From contig NZ_JAGHZZ010000001.1 in assembly GCF_017745095.1 (NCBI RefSeq), positions 186,001-250,000 of the forward strand: DNA of 64,000 nt. Direction: 5' to 3'. The translations under genes and the position numbers were made by a program. Shown here in pieces: positions 37,010 through 45,969 of this stretch. A model generated the notes under the pieces. It was not told where the DNA came from and did no database searches. It saw only the letters and a list, made by a program, of their open reading frames with translations. The stretch is from Sporocytophaga sp. (lineage in GTDB: Bacteria; Bacteroidota; Bacteroidia; Cytophagales; Cytophagaceae). How positions within the stretch are numbered: the stretch's first letter is position 1; every line of letters starts with the position of its first letter.

Positions 37010-39691
37010 ATGAAATATACTTTTGCCCTACTATTTGTACTCAATTGTGCAGTTGTTAAAGCCCAGATTAATAACCCCAAAAAATTTGCCCAACATGTTT
37101 TTAATCTCATGCAGGAATGTAAGTATGAGGAATTAAAGAATGAAGTAGTTTCGGTAAATGCAGTTCCACAGATAAAGGAATTTGAAAATAAAAAAGAAGA
37201 AGAAAAAAATGCTTCGCTGGAAAGAGAGTATTCCAGAGGTTATTCAAAGGTGTTATCTGCCCACAGTGAAATCTATGAAAGAGGTATAGACTGGAAGTTT
37301 GTCAGATTTAAAAAAGCCTATGAGCTTCCTGCTAACAAGGATAACGAACAAAAGTTTGTGCTGGTGACATTCAATGTAAATGATACCGGTAACTATCTGT
37401 GCGTTGTAAGAATCGTTTTAACAAATAAGGGCTACAAGCTTATGGGTAGCTCAATAAAGTTTGATTATTTTTCTGACGATGTGAAAAATTATTTACCACA
37501 GATTGGCTCTCCTCAAGTATTGCCTGATGTAAGTAAAAGTCAAGATTTTCGGGACTCCAAAATTACTGACACAGTAGTTGTTAAATCGGAAAAGGGTGTT
37601 ATTAAAACTTATTATTCTAATAAAGTAAAAGTTTATTCGACCACGGAAACCGAGCAGGCAGGAATATCCACTAAAACATATTTTTATAGAAACGGAAATA
37701 TTTTCGACTCTACAATGGGTGCTTCAAATCAAGTACTTTTCAGATTGCAATATTCACCTCTAGGGAAGTTAAAAAACGAATATCGAAGAGAAGGGAACAT
37801 CCTTATTGGCCGGGAATATTACTCAAACGGAAATTTAAAATCTGAAGAAACGAAAACAGATGGTAAACGGAATGGTCCGGACAAAACATTTTATTACAAT
37901 GGACAAGAGAGGAAGATTTTAAATTATATAAATGATCAGCCCCAAGGACTCGTGAAGGAATATGATTTATTTGGAAAACTTATTGGTGAGAAAAACTATT
38001 CGAATGAATCAGTTGCGGGAAAGCTTGAAGACCTGAAGTATTTCATCTCTTTCGAAGAGGTCTTTAAATACCTCATTACAAATTATGAGACAATGGGCTA
38101 TTTGCATAGGAAACCATCAGGCTGGTTTATTTCAAGTCCGGAGGTATCAAAGGATTTAATTATGCTCTGGAGTTATAAAGATCAGAAATTTGTGACAGCA
38201 CCTGGCTTGAAATATTCTACCTATGGAAGGGGAGCTAATGAATATTATAAGAAAAATGCTCATCTCTTCAAGCCGAAAACTCTTTATTCAGGCTACGATG
38301 GTTGGTCAGAAGATGTAATCAAAGTTTTGCATGGCAAAGCTTCTGTTCCGGATTCATTGCAACGAAGTTTATTCGAGGCATATGTGGATCAGATCATTCA
38401 ATCGTTGGAAAAGAATGATACTACAGCTACTCAGTATTATTTCGAATCATTGAAAGAATTTTCTAAACAACCATTTGTTTCAAAAATTGGCCTAAATGAG
38501 AACTCTTTCGCATATAATTATCTGCTGATTGCTATGCGTGCCAAGCATTTTAATAATATAAAAGAGTACAATCGATTTTTGTCCTTAGTCCATTTTACCC
38601 CAACTCTTTCGGCACACGGAAAGAGAGTTTTGAATGAATGCGAGCAGAATGCTTTACTGTTTTCGCAAAACTGGCTGCTTTTGTATGGAATTCAGCTTAC
38701 TGAAAATTATAGAAAAGATGTAATCGTCATAGGTGTAAATGATTTGCTGGCAGACTGGTATCGGGACTTTATTAATGGCGAGAACGATCTGAAGTTTAGC
38801 ATTGCTGATTCAGTTTATAATAAGATGAACAGTTTTCAAATAGCATCAAGTAACAGTATATATAAAAACATTTCGGTCAAGAGTTTTCTCGAATTGATTC
38901 AGGAGAAACAAGTTTCATCAGGCAAGCTCGAGTTGCCATACAATCTTTCTAATTTGGATTTGCATATCAGTAAGGATAAATTTTATCGCTTCCCGCAAAA
39001 GACTTATTCATATATTATAAAATCTGAAATCCTACAGATGGACTTTCTTCAGGCCTTTACTGAAAAGAATCCCCAGTATCCATTAATGTTTGAAAGCAAT
39101 TATATATTCGGTGACGTCAGTTCTCGGAAAGGATTCATTGTGAATTTAGGTTTACCATTTGATTCCCTGACAGGAGATAAAGAAGTATTTCTGAATGATC
39201 CTGCTTCAATTGTTTTTAGCATTAAAAGCCTACAACAGATAGAGCCTGAATACTATAATTATTATGCCTATAAAATTGCTGGGCTTGTTTCTCTTTATTC
39301 CCGTGCTGGTAAGAAAGAAAATGCATCCCAGCTGATTAAAACCTATATGAAACTTTTTACTGGCGTAGGATCAGAAATCAGTCTTCATGTGCGTGGGTCA
39401 GCAATTACAGCTGCTTACCAGGTTGGAGACAGAAAAGAAGGGGACGCTTATATGAATGAAACAATGCTTCTGATAAATTCTCCGAAGAGCAACTTTACAA
39501 AGGATGAAATAAGGTATTTTAAAAGTGATATCCTGTCATTATATGAAATGATGAGTCTGAATGAATGCATTAAAAAGTTCTATCCTGAAGAATATGAGCG
39601 AAAGAAAGAGGAAGAGAAAAAAAGAAAGGATGAAGGAGCAAAAGGTGTGGATATTGGGGATTCTCAGATGGAGGATACGATTGCAAAATAA
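37010..39691 (+). CDS. Large exported protein with YwqK/MORN-like repeats
   Basis: An 893-residue protein with a signal peptide (MKYTFALLFVLNCAVVKA). Residues about 215-335 carry several YwqK-type or MORN-like repeats of the pattern YYSNGNLKSEETKTDGKRNG, FYYNGQERKILNYINDQPQG and EYDLFGKLIGEKNY. The region after 340 is mostly helical and resembles TPR-like arrays, without a domain I can name. The C-terminus is a charged helix (about 855-885). No sorting domain is present, so it is probably periplasmic or bound to the outer membrane. Function unknown. It precedes another exported protein and may belong with it functionally (inference). Confidence 0.72.
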   Translation: MKYTFALLFVLNCAVVKAQINNPKKFAQHVFNLMQECKYEELKNEVVSVNAVPQIKEFENKKEEEKNASLEREYSRGYSKVLSAHSEIYERGIDWKFVRFKKAYELPANKDNEQKFVLVTFNVNDTGNYLCVVRIVLTNKGYKLMGSSIKFDYFSDDVKNYLPQIGSPQVLPDVSKSQDFRDSKITDTVVVKSEKGVIKTYYSNKVKVYSTTETEQAGISTKTYFYRNGNIFDSTMGASNQVLFRLQYSPLGKLKNEYRREGNILIGREYYSNGNLKSEETKTDGKRNGPDKTFYYNGQERKILNYINDQPQGLVKEYDLFGKLIGEKNYSNESVAGKLEDLKYFISFEEVFKYLITNYETMGYLHRKPSGWFISSPEVSKDLIMLWSYKDQKFVTAPGLKYSTYGRGANEYYKKNAHLFKPKTLYSGYDGWSEDVIKVLHGKASVPDSLQRSLFEAYVDQIIQSLEKNDTTATQYYFESLKEFSKQPFVSKIGLNENSFAYNYLLIAMRAKHFNNIKEYNRFLSLVHFTPTLSAHGKRVLNECEQNALLFSQNWLLLYGIQLTENYRKDVIVIGVNDLLADWYRDFINGENDLKFSIADSVYNKMNSFQIASSNSIYKNISVKSFLELIQEKQVSSGKLELPYNLSNLDLHISKDKFYRFPQKTYSYIIKSEILQMDFLQAFTEKNPQYPLMFESNYIFGDVSSRKGFIVNLGLPFDSLTGDKEVFLNDPASIVFSIKSLQQIEPEYYNYYAYKIAGLVSLYSRAGKKENASQLIKTYMKLFTGVGSEISLHVRGSAITAAYQVGDRKEGDAYMNETMLLINSPKSNFTKDEIRYFKSDILSLYEMMSLNECIKKFYPEEYERKKEEEKKRKDEGAKGVDIGDSQMEDTIAK

Positions 39692-39825
39692 TTTAATTCT
39701 TTATTAACTCTGACCAGACTTGTCAATCTCACTTTAATGAATTAAAAAGATATATTTCAAAAATTTTAACTACATAATTTAGGGACGACTCCACATAATG
39801 GTGAATTGAGAATGGACAATAAATT

Positions 39826-39856
39826 TTGAGGAAGAATAAAACATCCACTATCTTTA
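39826..39856 (+). promoter_or_regulatory. Probable promoter of the vWA gene
   Basis: TTG (39826-39828), 20 bases, then TATCTTTA (39849-39856), 7 of 8 matches to TAnnTTTG, 25 bases before the ATG. The vWA gene is therefore probably transcribed on its own. Confidence 0.45.
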
Positions 39857-39880
39857 TTAATAGTTTTTTAAATAGTCTAT

Positions 39881-41269
39881 ATGAAAAATTTATTTTTTAC
39901 CTTTTTAATTGCTATCTCTTTCCTTACATCCTCAGGACAAGTAGTCAGTTTCGATTATATAATTTCCCGAAGGGAAGAGACGGTGGAGCGGATTGATTTG
40001 AAAGATTTGCCAAAGAATACTTTCGTGATAGAGATGGATTTTTCTAAAACGCTAATCAAAAACAAATCTGAAATTGATTCCATAAAACAGTTTAAAATTG
40101 CAGGAATAGATCTGATTTATTCAGGATACAAATCGAATAATTCTTTCAGTCAGGAAATATTGAACAGAGAAAGATTGAAGAATCTATTTCAATTATACCC
40201 TTTACTTTTCGATAATAATCTTATTCACTGGCGTCTTATAAAACAGAATGCAGCTAAAAATCGCAAAGAAGCTGATAGTTTATTTCATGGGTTTATATTT
40301 CATGTTCAACCTAAGGATGTAATTAAAGATAGAGATGGAACAGTCAGAGAAATGACATCAAATGATGAGATAAAGTTTGTGAAAGACTTTTTAACCAAAG
40401 CATGCAAAGATGACGTTTTTAAGGAGAGGCATATAAGCTGTAGAGATACTATTATTATAAAACAGGATACTACAGGCAAGTATCTTCCGAAGTCGAAAAA
40501 AAAGCTGGAAAATGGAACAAGATATAAATCAAGGTCTGTCTGGAATAGAAAGATTGAAGTAGAAAGTTTAAGAGACACAATTCAAATTTGTGATACAGTA
40601 TGGAGATCCCATGAAAAATTATTTCATATCGAAAATTCTCTTAGAGATACGGTAGTTTTAAAGTTCCTTGCCAATTATAAAGATTCTCTTTTCTTAGGTA
40701 ATGCTGTGGTAGTGGAAGACGTAACTGGAAGCATGTATCCATATCTTACCCAAACTTTTTTATGGAGAAGAAAGAATATAAGCAATGTAAATAGGTTTGT
40801 ATTTTTTAACGATGGGGATAATATGGACGATAGCAAGAAAATTATAGGAAAGACTGGAGGCATTTATGGTATTCAATCTTCAAATATTGACAGCGTAGAG
40901 AATGAAGCTTTTAAAACCATGAAGAAAGGTGGAGGAGGAGATGGTCCTGAAAATAATTTAGAGGCTTGCCTTTATGCGTTAAATAAATTTCCCAACGGTG
41001 GTTCTCTGATTATGATTGCCGATAATTATGCTCAGGTAAAAGATATATCGCTATTGTCAAATATTAACAAACCTGTTAAAATTATTCTTTGTGGCGTCAG
41101 GCAGAATATCATGGCAGACTATATTCAGATTGCATACAATACCGGAGGAAGCCTGCATACTATAGAAGAAGATATTTATGGACTTAAAACCTTGAAGGAT
41201 AATGAGGAAATTAGATTAGGTGCTCAAACATTTTTATTTAAAGGAGGAAAGTTTTTTCTTATTAAATAG
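39881..41269 (+). CDS. Exported von Willebrand factor A domain protein
   Basis: A 462-residue protein with a signal peptide (MKNLFFTFLIAISFLTSSGQ). The C-terminal 190 residues form a vWA-like fold: strand AVVVEDVTGSMYPYL carries the MIDAS motif in the variant form D-x-T-G-S, followed by FVFFNDGD, the Gly-rich loop KKGGGGDGPENNLEACLYAL, SLIMIADN and KIILCGV. The N-terminal half (about 20-260) is not recognised. vWA domains bind protein ligands through a divalent metal. It is expected in the periplasm or at the surface. Partner unknown. Confidence 0.72.
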   Translation: MKNLFFTFLIAISFLTSSGQVVSFDYIISRREETVERIDLKDLPKNTFVIEMDFSKTLIKNKSEIDSIKQFKIAGIDLIYSGYKSNNSFSQEILNRERLKNLFQLYPLLFDNNLIHWRLIKQNAAKNRKEADSLFHGFIFHVQPKDVIKDRDGTVREMTSNDEIKFVKDFLTKACKDDVFKERHISCRDTIIIKQDTTGKYLPKSKKKLENGTRYKSRSVWNRKIEVESLRDTIQICDTVWRSHEKLFHIENSLRDTVVLKFLANYKDSLFLGNAVVVEDVTGSMYPYLTQTFLWRRKNISNVNRFVFFNDGDNMDDSKKIIGKTGGIYGIQSSNIDSVENEAFKTMKKGGGGDGPENNLEACLYALNKFPNGGSLIMIADNYAQVKDISLLSNINKPVKIILCGVRQNIMADYIQIAYNTGGSLHTIEEDIYGLKTLKDNEEIRLGAQTFLFKGGKFFLIK

Positions 41270-41422
41270 ATGATTTAAGTCGTATAATGGTTTAAAGCTG
41301 TTTTTTGTGTTGCATCATATTTGGATGAATTTGATAGGAAAGTAAGAGTAATTGTTTAACAACTAAGTTTTCGTTTGGTACTCCATGTCTTGGAGGAAAA
41401 TTTGTAACGAAAAGTTTCTCAT

Positions 41423-41451
41423 AAAAAAAAGGCTGTCTTTGTCGGACAGCC
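41423..41451 (-). terminator. Terminator of lysA
   Basis: GGCTGTC / GACAGCC stem with a 7-base loop; on the minus strand it is followed by eight T. It directly follows the lysA stop codon. Confidence 0.8.
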
Positions 41452-41460
41452 TCTTAATTC

Positions 41461-42693
41461 TTAAAGCTCTATATTCACCTGATTTCTCAGCAGATCTTCC
41501 ATTGTTTCTCTTTTTCTGATAAGATGCGCTTTGCCTTTGTAAACAAGTACTTCAGCAGGTCTGAATCTTGAGTTATAGTTTGAACTCATGCTGAAACCAT
41601 AAGCTCCTGCATTTTTAATGGCAAGGATATCACCTTCACGAACATCGTTTAATATTAGTCCTGATCCGAATGTATCTGTTTCGCAGATATATCCTACTAC
41701 ATTATAAGGCTTCTCGGCACCAGAAGGGTTAGAGATATTTACTATGCTATGATAAGCACCATACATCATCGGGCGGATAAGGTGATTCAAGCCAGAGTTT
41801 ACTCCAACAAAAGTCAGGTCAGGTGTTTCTTTTACAACATTTGTTTGCACCAATAAATATCCTGATTCACTTACAAGAAATTTACCTGGTTCAAACCAAA
41901 GCTCCAGTTCTCTGCCATAGTTTTTGCAGAATTGCTGAAATGAAGAAGACATCTTTTCTCCAAGTTCTGCTATGTCTGTTGTATAATCTCCTTCTTTATA
42001 AGCCACTTTGAAACCGCTTCCGAAGTCAAGGAAACGAAGGTTCTTAAAGTTTTTAGCAAGATCAAAAAGAATATCAGCTGCTTTCACGAATGCATCTGCA
42101 CTCTTAAAGTCAGAACCACTGTGAATGTGAAGGCCGATGATATCGATATTGTATTTAGAAACTACTTCAAGAATTTCAGGGAACTGCTCTATTGAAATAC
42201 CAAATTTAGATTCTTTGTGGCCAGTCATGATTTTAACATTTCCGCCGGCGTCTATATGTGGATTGATTCTTATGCAGCAAGGTACTGATGAGCCAAATTC
42301 TTTACCGAATTTTTCCAGGAAAGGAAGGTTATCTAGATTGATAGTTACACCTTTTTTCACTCCAGCCTGAATTTCTTCATAAGCCACACAGTTTGGAGTA
42401 AACATGATGTCTTTTGCAGTAAAGCCAGCCAAAAGACCTAGCTCCAATTCTTGTAAGCTAACTACATCAATCCCTGATCCGGCTTTATTTAAAAGCTTAA
42501 GGATGGCCTGGTTGGTCAATGCTTTTGCTGCATACTTAATCTTTAAATTTACACCTGAAAAAGCATTTTTTAACCTTTGAAACTGCGAAAGGATTTTTTC
42601 CGCATCGTAAACATAAACAGGCGAACCGAATTCTTTTGCGATTTCGGTTAATTCCACACCCTGAATCTGATAATTGACCTCTTTGAGCAACAT
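41461..42693 (-). CDS. lysA: Diaminopimelate decarboxylase
   Basis: PLP-dependent enzyme that converts meso-diaminopimelate to L-lysine, the last step of lysine synthesis. From ATG 42693 it has 410 residues. The PLP-binding Lys lies in KIKYAAKALTN, the conserved HIHSGSDF and GSGFKVAY loops bind phosphate, and the C-terminal domain has CETDTFG and GAYGFSMSSNYNSR. An in-frame start 10 codons upstream (42723) runs into the promoter -7 element, so it is rejected. It is transcribed divergently from the trp operon; the close arrangement may have no regulatory meaning. Confidence 0.94.
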   Translation of the reverse strand: MLLKEVNYQIQGVELTEIAKEFGSPVYVYDAEKILSQFQRLKNAFSGVNLKIKYAAKALTNQAILKLLNKAGSGIDVVSLQELELGLLAGFTAKDIMFTPNCVAYEEIQAGVKKGVTINLDNLPFLEKFGKEFGSSVPCCIRINPHIDAGGNVKIMTGHKESKFGISIEQFPEILEVVSKYNIDIIGLHIHSGSDFKSADAFVKAADILFDLAKNFKNLRFLDFGSGFKVAYKEGDYTTDIAELGEKMSSSFQQFCKNYGRELELWFEPGKFLVSESGYLLVQTNVVKETPDLTFVGVNSGLNHLIRPMMYGAYHSIVNISNPSGAEKPYNVVGYICETDTFGSGLILNDVREGDILAIKNAGAYGFSMSSNYNSRFRPAEVLVYKGKAHLIRKRETMEDLLRNQVNIEL

Positions 42694-42711
42694 AGTAAAG
42701 TTTATGAAATA

Positions 42712-42719
42712 CAAAGATA
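42712..42719 (-). promoter_or_regulatory. Probable lysA promoter -7 element
   Basis: TATCTTTG on the minus strand, a perfect TAnnTTTG, 18 bases before the preferred lysA ATG. A TTG lies 25 bases further upstream, somewhat longer than usual spacing. Confidence 0.42.
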
Positions 42720-42764
42720 ACAATTCCTTTGGGATTAGTTAATGCAATATTTTTTGTCTAACTT

Positions 42765-42795
42765 TTGGACTTTCGAAAAATTATCAATTACTTTG
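42765..42795 (+). promoter_or_regulatory. Probable trp operon promoter
   Basis: TTG (42765-42767), 20 bases, then TTACTTTG (42788-42795), 7 of 8 matches to TAnnTTTG. Transcription would begin about 42800-42803, some 12-15 bases before the leader peptide start at 42815. Confidence 0.55.
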
Positions 42796-42814
42796 GGCAT
42801 TCGTCGATAAAAAC

Positions 42815-42859
42815 ATGAAGTTAAACGTACATATGAGCTGGTGGTGGAGCATTTCTTAA
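42815..42859 (+). CDS. trpL: trp operon leader peptide
   Basis: A 14-codon ORF, MKLNVHMSWWWSIS, with three consecutive TGG codons (42839-42847) and a TAA stop; an internal in-frame ATG at 42833 gives the shorter MSWWWSIS. It lies between the predicted promoter and an intrinsic terminator upstream of trpE. Its expected role is to sense charged tRNA-Trp: a ribosome stalled at the Trp codons would allow transcription to continue into the operon. The triple Trp run in so short an ORF at exactly this place makes chance unlikely. Confidence 0.8.
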   Translation: MKLNVHMSWWWSIS

Positions 42860-42935
42860 GAAATGTGAACACAAGAGCTATGTATACATAAAAATATTAA
42901 GGGAAGCTTGCTGTTCAACAACAGCAAGCTTTTTT
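42850..42935 (+). promoter_or_regulatory. trp attenuator (pause hairpin and terminator)
   Basis: First structure: the palindrome CATTTCTT/AAGAAATG (42850-42865), which contains the leader stop codon. Terminator: AAGCTTGCTGTT (42904-42915) with AACAGCAAGCTT (42920-42931), a perfect 12-bp stem with loop CAAC, followed by TTTTA. A possible antiterminator is TGAACA (42866-42871) with TGTTCA (42912-42917), which would break the 5' arm of the terminator. The terminator is certain to the eye; the alternative pairing is short and inferred. Confidence 0.75.
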
Positions 42936-42946
42936 AGTTTTAAATG

Positions 42947-42975
42947 GGGATAAGATAAACTAAGGGATAAGATAA
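42947..42975 (+). repeat. Direct repeat before trpE
   Basis: GGGATAAGATAA occurs at 42947-42958 and again at 42964-42975, ending two bases before the trpE ATG. The second copy occupies the ribosome-binding position. It may be a duplicated initiation region or a chance duplication. Confidence 0.45.
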
Positions 42976-42977
42976 CT

Positions 42978-44384
42978 ATGGCACAGTACATACTTAAAAC
43001 ATCTTACAAAAAATTATTAGCGGACACTATTACACCGGTCAGCATTTATCTGAAAATCAGAGATAAATTTGCAAACAGCATTCTGCTGGAAAGCTCAGAT
43101 TATCATAGCAATGAGAATAGCTTTTCATACATCTGCTGTAGTCCTCTGGCAAAATTTGAAGTTTCTGAGGGAAATATCATTACTGAATTCCCTAACAAAA
43201 CTTCGAAATCAGTAAAAATTACCGATAGAGCTCAGGTTTTGAGTGCATTAGAAAGTTTTAAAACTTCTTTTGAAACAGAAAAAAGTCCGTTTAATTTCAG
43301 CAACAATGGGTTATTTGGTTATATAGCCTACGATTCTGTCAGATATTTCGAAGACTTGGAAATCAAGACCTTTGAATCTGATGATAGAAAAATCCCAGAG
43401 ATTCTTTACCATGTGTATCAGTATGTAATTGTCATCAATCATTTCAAAAATGAGCTGTTTATTTTTGAGCACTGTTACAACGATGAATGTAAAGGACTTG
43501 ATCAGGTGGAGTCTCTTTTGATAAATAAGAATTTTGCTTCATATAAATTTTTCCCCTGCGATGACGAAATATCAAATTTCACGGATAAAGAGTTCCTGGA
43601 TGTTGTGAAAAAAGGTATTGATCATTGCTACAGAGGTGATGTTTTTCAGATCGTACTTTCCAGAAGGTTTTCCCAAAGTTATACTGGCGATGAATTCAAT
43701 GTTTACAGGGCCTTAAGATCTGTAAACCCTTCACCGTACCTCTTTTATTTCGATTATGGAAGTTTTAAAATTTTTGGCTCAAGTCCTGAAGCACAAATAG
43801 TAATTAAAAACGGAAAAGCAAGTATTCACCCTATTGCCGGTACTTTTAAAAGAACTGGAAACGATGACAATGATGCTGAGCTTGCCAGAAAACTTTTTGA
43901 CGATCCTAAAGAAAACTCAGAACATGTGATGCTTGTCGATCTGGCACGTAATGATTTGAGCCGCAGTGGAAAAGAGGTTTCAGTAGAAACATTTAAAGAA
44001 ATACAATATTATTCTCACGTTATTCACCTTGTTTCTAAAGTAACTGGTGTATTGGAAGGTGAAAAATCTTCGTTAAGTCTTGTGGCTGATACATTTCCGG
44101 CAGGGACTCTTTCAGGTGCACCTAAGCATATGGCGATGACGCTGATCAACAAATTTGAGAATGGAAACAGAGGATATTACGGAGGGTGTATCGGCTTGCT
44201 TTCCTTTAATGGAGATTTCAACCATGCTATCATGATCCGTTCTTTCCTGAGTAAAAACAATCATCTGTATTATCAGGCAGGAGCAGGAGTAGTTGCAAAA
44301 TCTGAATTGCAAAGCGAATTAAATGAAGTAAATAATAAATTGCTTGCTCTGCGCACGGCAATTAAACTAGCTAAAGAAATATAA
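42978..44384 (+). CDS. trpE: Anthranilate synthase component I
   Basis: Makes anthranilate from chorismate with ammonia supplied by TrpG, the committed step of tryptophan synthesis. The 468 residues include the N-terminal ILLES motif (about 34-38) linked in the family to Trp feedback binding, and the chorismate-utilising domain with RGDVFQIVLSRRF, PSPYLFYFDYG, HPIAGTFKRTG, DPKENSEHVMLVDLARNDL, TFPAGTLSGAPK and RGYYGGCIG. First structural gene of the operon, 5 bases from trpG, and controlled by the upstream attenuator. Confidence 0.97.
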   Translation: MAQYILKTSYKKLLADTITPVSIYLKIRDKFANSILLESSDYHSNENSFSYICCSPLAKFEVSEGNIITEFPNKTSKSVKITDRAQVLSALESFKTSFETEKSPFNFSNNGLFGYIAYDSVRYFEDLEIKTFESDDRKIPEILYHVYQYVIVINHFKNELFIFEHCYNDECKGLDQVESLLINKNFASYKFFPCDDEISNFTDKEFLDVVKKGIDHCYRGDVFQIVLSRRFSQSYTGDEFNVYRALRSVNPSPYLFYFDYGSFKIFGSSPEAQIVIKNGKASIHPIAGTFKRTGNDDNDAELARKLFDDPKENSEHVMLVDLARNDLSRSGKEVSVETFKEIQYYSHVIHLVSKVTGVLEGEKSSLSLVADTFPAGTLSGAPKHMAMTLINKFENGNRGYYGGCIGLLSFNGDFNHAIMIRSFLSKNNHLYYQAGAGVVAKSELQSELNEVNNKLLALRTAIKLAKEI

Positions 44385-44389
44385 ATACA

Positions 44390-44959
44390 ATGCGCCTTTT
44401 AGTTTTAGACAATTACGATTCTTTTGTATATAACATAGTTCATATTATAAAAGAGTTGGGCTTTGGGTCAAACATGGAAATTCATCGTAATGATAAAATT
44501 TCCATTGACGAGGTTAAGAATTTTGATAAAATTCTCCTTTCTCCGGGGCCTGGAGTTCCTTCAGAAGCCGGTATTTTACATGAAATAGTAAAGAAATATG
44601 GGGCTGAGAAAGATATTTTCGGTGTATGCCTTGGTCATCAGGGAATAGGTGAAGTATATGGAGCGAGCCTTATCAACCTGGATCAGGTATATCATGGCCT
44701 GTCAATTAAAACAAAGGTCTCCGTACCAGACTATATTTTCAATGGCCTTCCTCAGGAGTTTATGTGTGGAAGATACCATTCATGGGCTGTAGATCCTAAG
44801 AGCAATCTTGATCAGATTGAGGTGACTGCCGCAGATGAGAAAGGCAATATAATGGCTCTTAGACATAAGAAGCACAAGGTAAGAGGAGTGCAGTTTCACC
44901 CTGAATCGGTGCTTACTGAAAATGGCAAATTGATTATGAAAAACTGGTTAAACGGTTAA
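44390..44959 (+). CDS. trpG: Anthranilate synthase component II (glutamine amidotransferase)
   Basis: A 189-residue class I glutamine amidotransferase that supplies ammonia to TrpE. The catalytic triad is visible: Cys in FGVCLGHQGIGE (about residue 80), and His-x-Glu in GVQFHPESVLT (about 170-172). LSPGPGVPSEAG forms the oxyanion region. It is a stand-alone protein rather than a fusion with TrpE or TrpD. Located between trpE and trpD with gaps of 5 and 13 bases, so co-transcribed. Confidence 0.96.
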   Translation: MRLLVLDNYDSFVYNIVHIIKELGFGSNMEIHRNDKISIDEVKNFDKILLSPGPGVPSEAGILHEIVKKYGAEKDIFGVCLGHQGIGEVYGASLINLDQVYHGLSIKTKVSVPDYIFNGLPQEFMCGRYHSWAVDPKSNLDQIEVTAADEKGNIMALRHKKHKVRGVQFHPESVLTENGKLIMKNWLNG

Positions 44960-44972
44960 TCCGATTTGAATA

Positions 44973-45965
44973 ATGAAAGAAATAATTCTTCAGCTACTGG
45001 AACAAAAGAGTCTGAGCAAAGATACTGCAAAGCAGGCTCTGACTGATATTACCATGGGGCGTGTCAATCATAGTCAGATGGCGTGCTTCATGACTGTCTA
45101 CATGATGCGCAGCATTACTGTTGAGGAGCTGGAAGGCTTCAGAGATGCTATGCTTGAGCTTTGTCTTGCAACAGATTTATCCGAATATAATCCTATAGAT
45201 CTTTGCGGTACGGGGGGTGACGGTAAAGATACCTTTAACGTGTCTACCCTAGCATCTTTTGTGGTAGCTGGAGCTGGTGTCAGGGTTGCTAAGCATGGAA
45301 ATTACGGAGTTTCCTCAGGCGTTGGGTCTTCTAATATCATGGAACACTTCGGTTATAAGTTTACCAACGATATAAGTACTTTAAGAAAGCAGATTGAAAA
45401 AGCTGGGATTTGTATCCTGCATGCTCCTCTCTTCCATCCGTCCATGAAAAATGTAGGTCCTATCAGAAAAGATCTGGGAGTAAAAACATTTTTCAATATG
45501 CTTGGACCAATGTCTAATCCTGCATTTCCTCAAAACCAACTTGTTGGGGTGTTCAGTCTTGAATTGGCAAGGCTTTATGGTTATCTTTACCAAAAGACAG
45601 GTAAAAACTTTGCCATATTGCATTCTCTAGATGGTTATGATGAAATTTCTCTTACAGGTGCATTCAAACTGATCAGCAATAAAAAGGAGACCATTCTTCA
45701 GCCAGAGGATTTAGGTTTCAAAAAGCTTAAGGCAGAAGCCTTGTCATCAGGGAAGTCTCTTGAATCATCTGCCAAAATATTTACTAATGTATTGTGCAAT
45801 GAGGCAACAGAGGAACAAACCTCTGCGGTCATTGTAAATGCAGCAATGGCAATCTGGTGTGCTAGACCAGACCTTAGCCTGGAAGATTCTATCGGGCTTG
45901 CTAAAGAGTCTCTTGCATCTGGCAAAGCTTTGAGCGCATTTAAAACATTGCTATCTCTGAATTAA
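44973..45965 (+). CDS. trpD: Anthranilate phosphoribosyltransferase
   Basis: Joins anthranilate and phosphoribosyl pyrophosphate to give N-(5-phosphoribosyl)-anthranilate. The 330 residues show the family motifs DLCGTGGDGKDTFNVSTL (PRPP binding, about 76-93), KHGNYGVSSGVGSSNIMEHFG, HAPLFHPSMKNVGPIRKDLGVKTFFNMLGPMSNP and DGYDEISLTG. Compared with the usual KHGNRAVSS, this enzyme has NYG, as often seen in Bacteroidota. It is 4 bases from trpC. Confidence 0.96.
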   Translation: MKEIILQLLEQKSLSKDTAKQALTDITMGRVNHSQMACFMTVYMMRSITVEELEGFRDAMLELCLATDLSEYNPIDLCGTGGDGKDTFNVSTLASFVVAGAGVRVAKHGNYGVSSGVGSSNIMEHFGYKFTNDISTLRKQIEKAGICILHAPLFHPSMKNVGPIRKDLGVKTFFNMLGPMSNPAFPQNQLVGVFSLELARLYGYLYQKTGKNFAILHSLDGYDEISLTGAFKLISNKKETILQPEDLGFKKLKAEALSSGKSLESSAKIFTNVLCNEATEEQTSAVIVNAAMAIWCARPDLSLEDSIGLAKESLASGKALSAFKTLLSLN

Positions 45966-45969
45966 TAAT

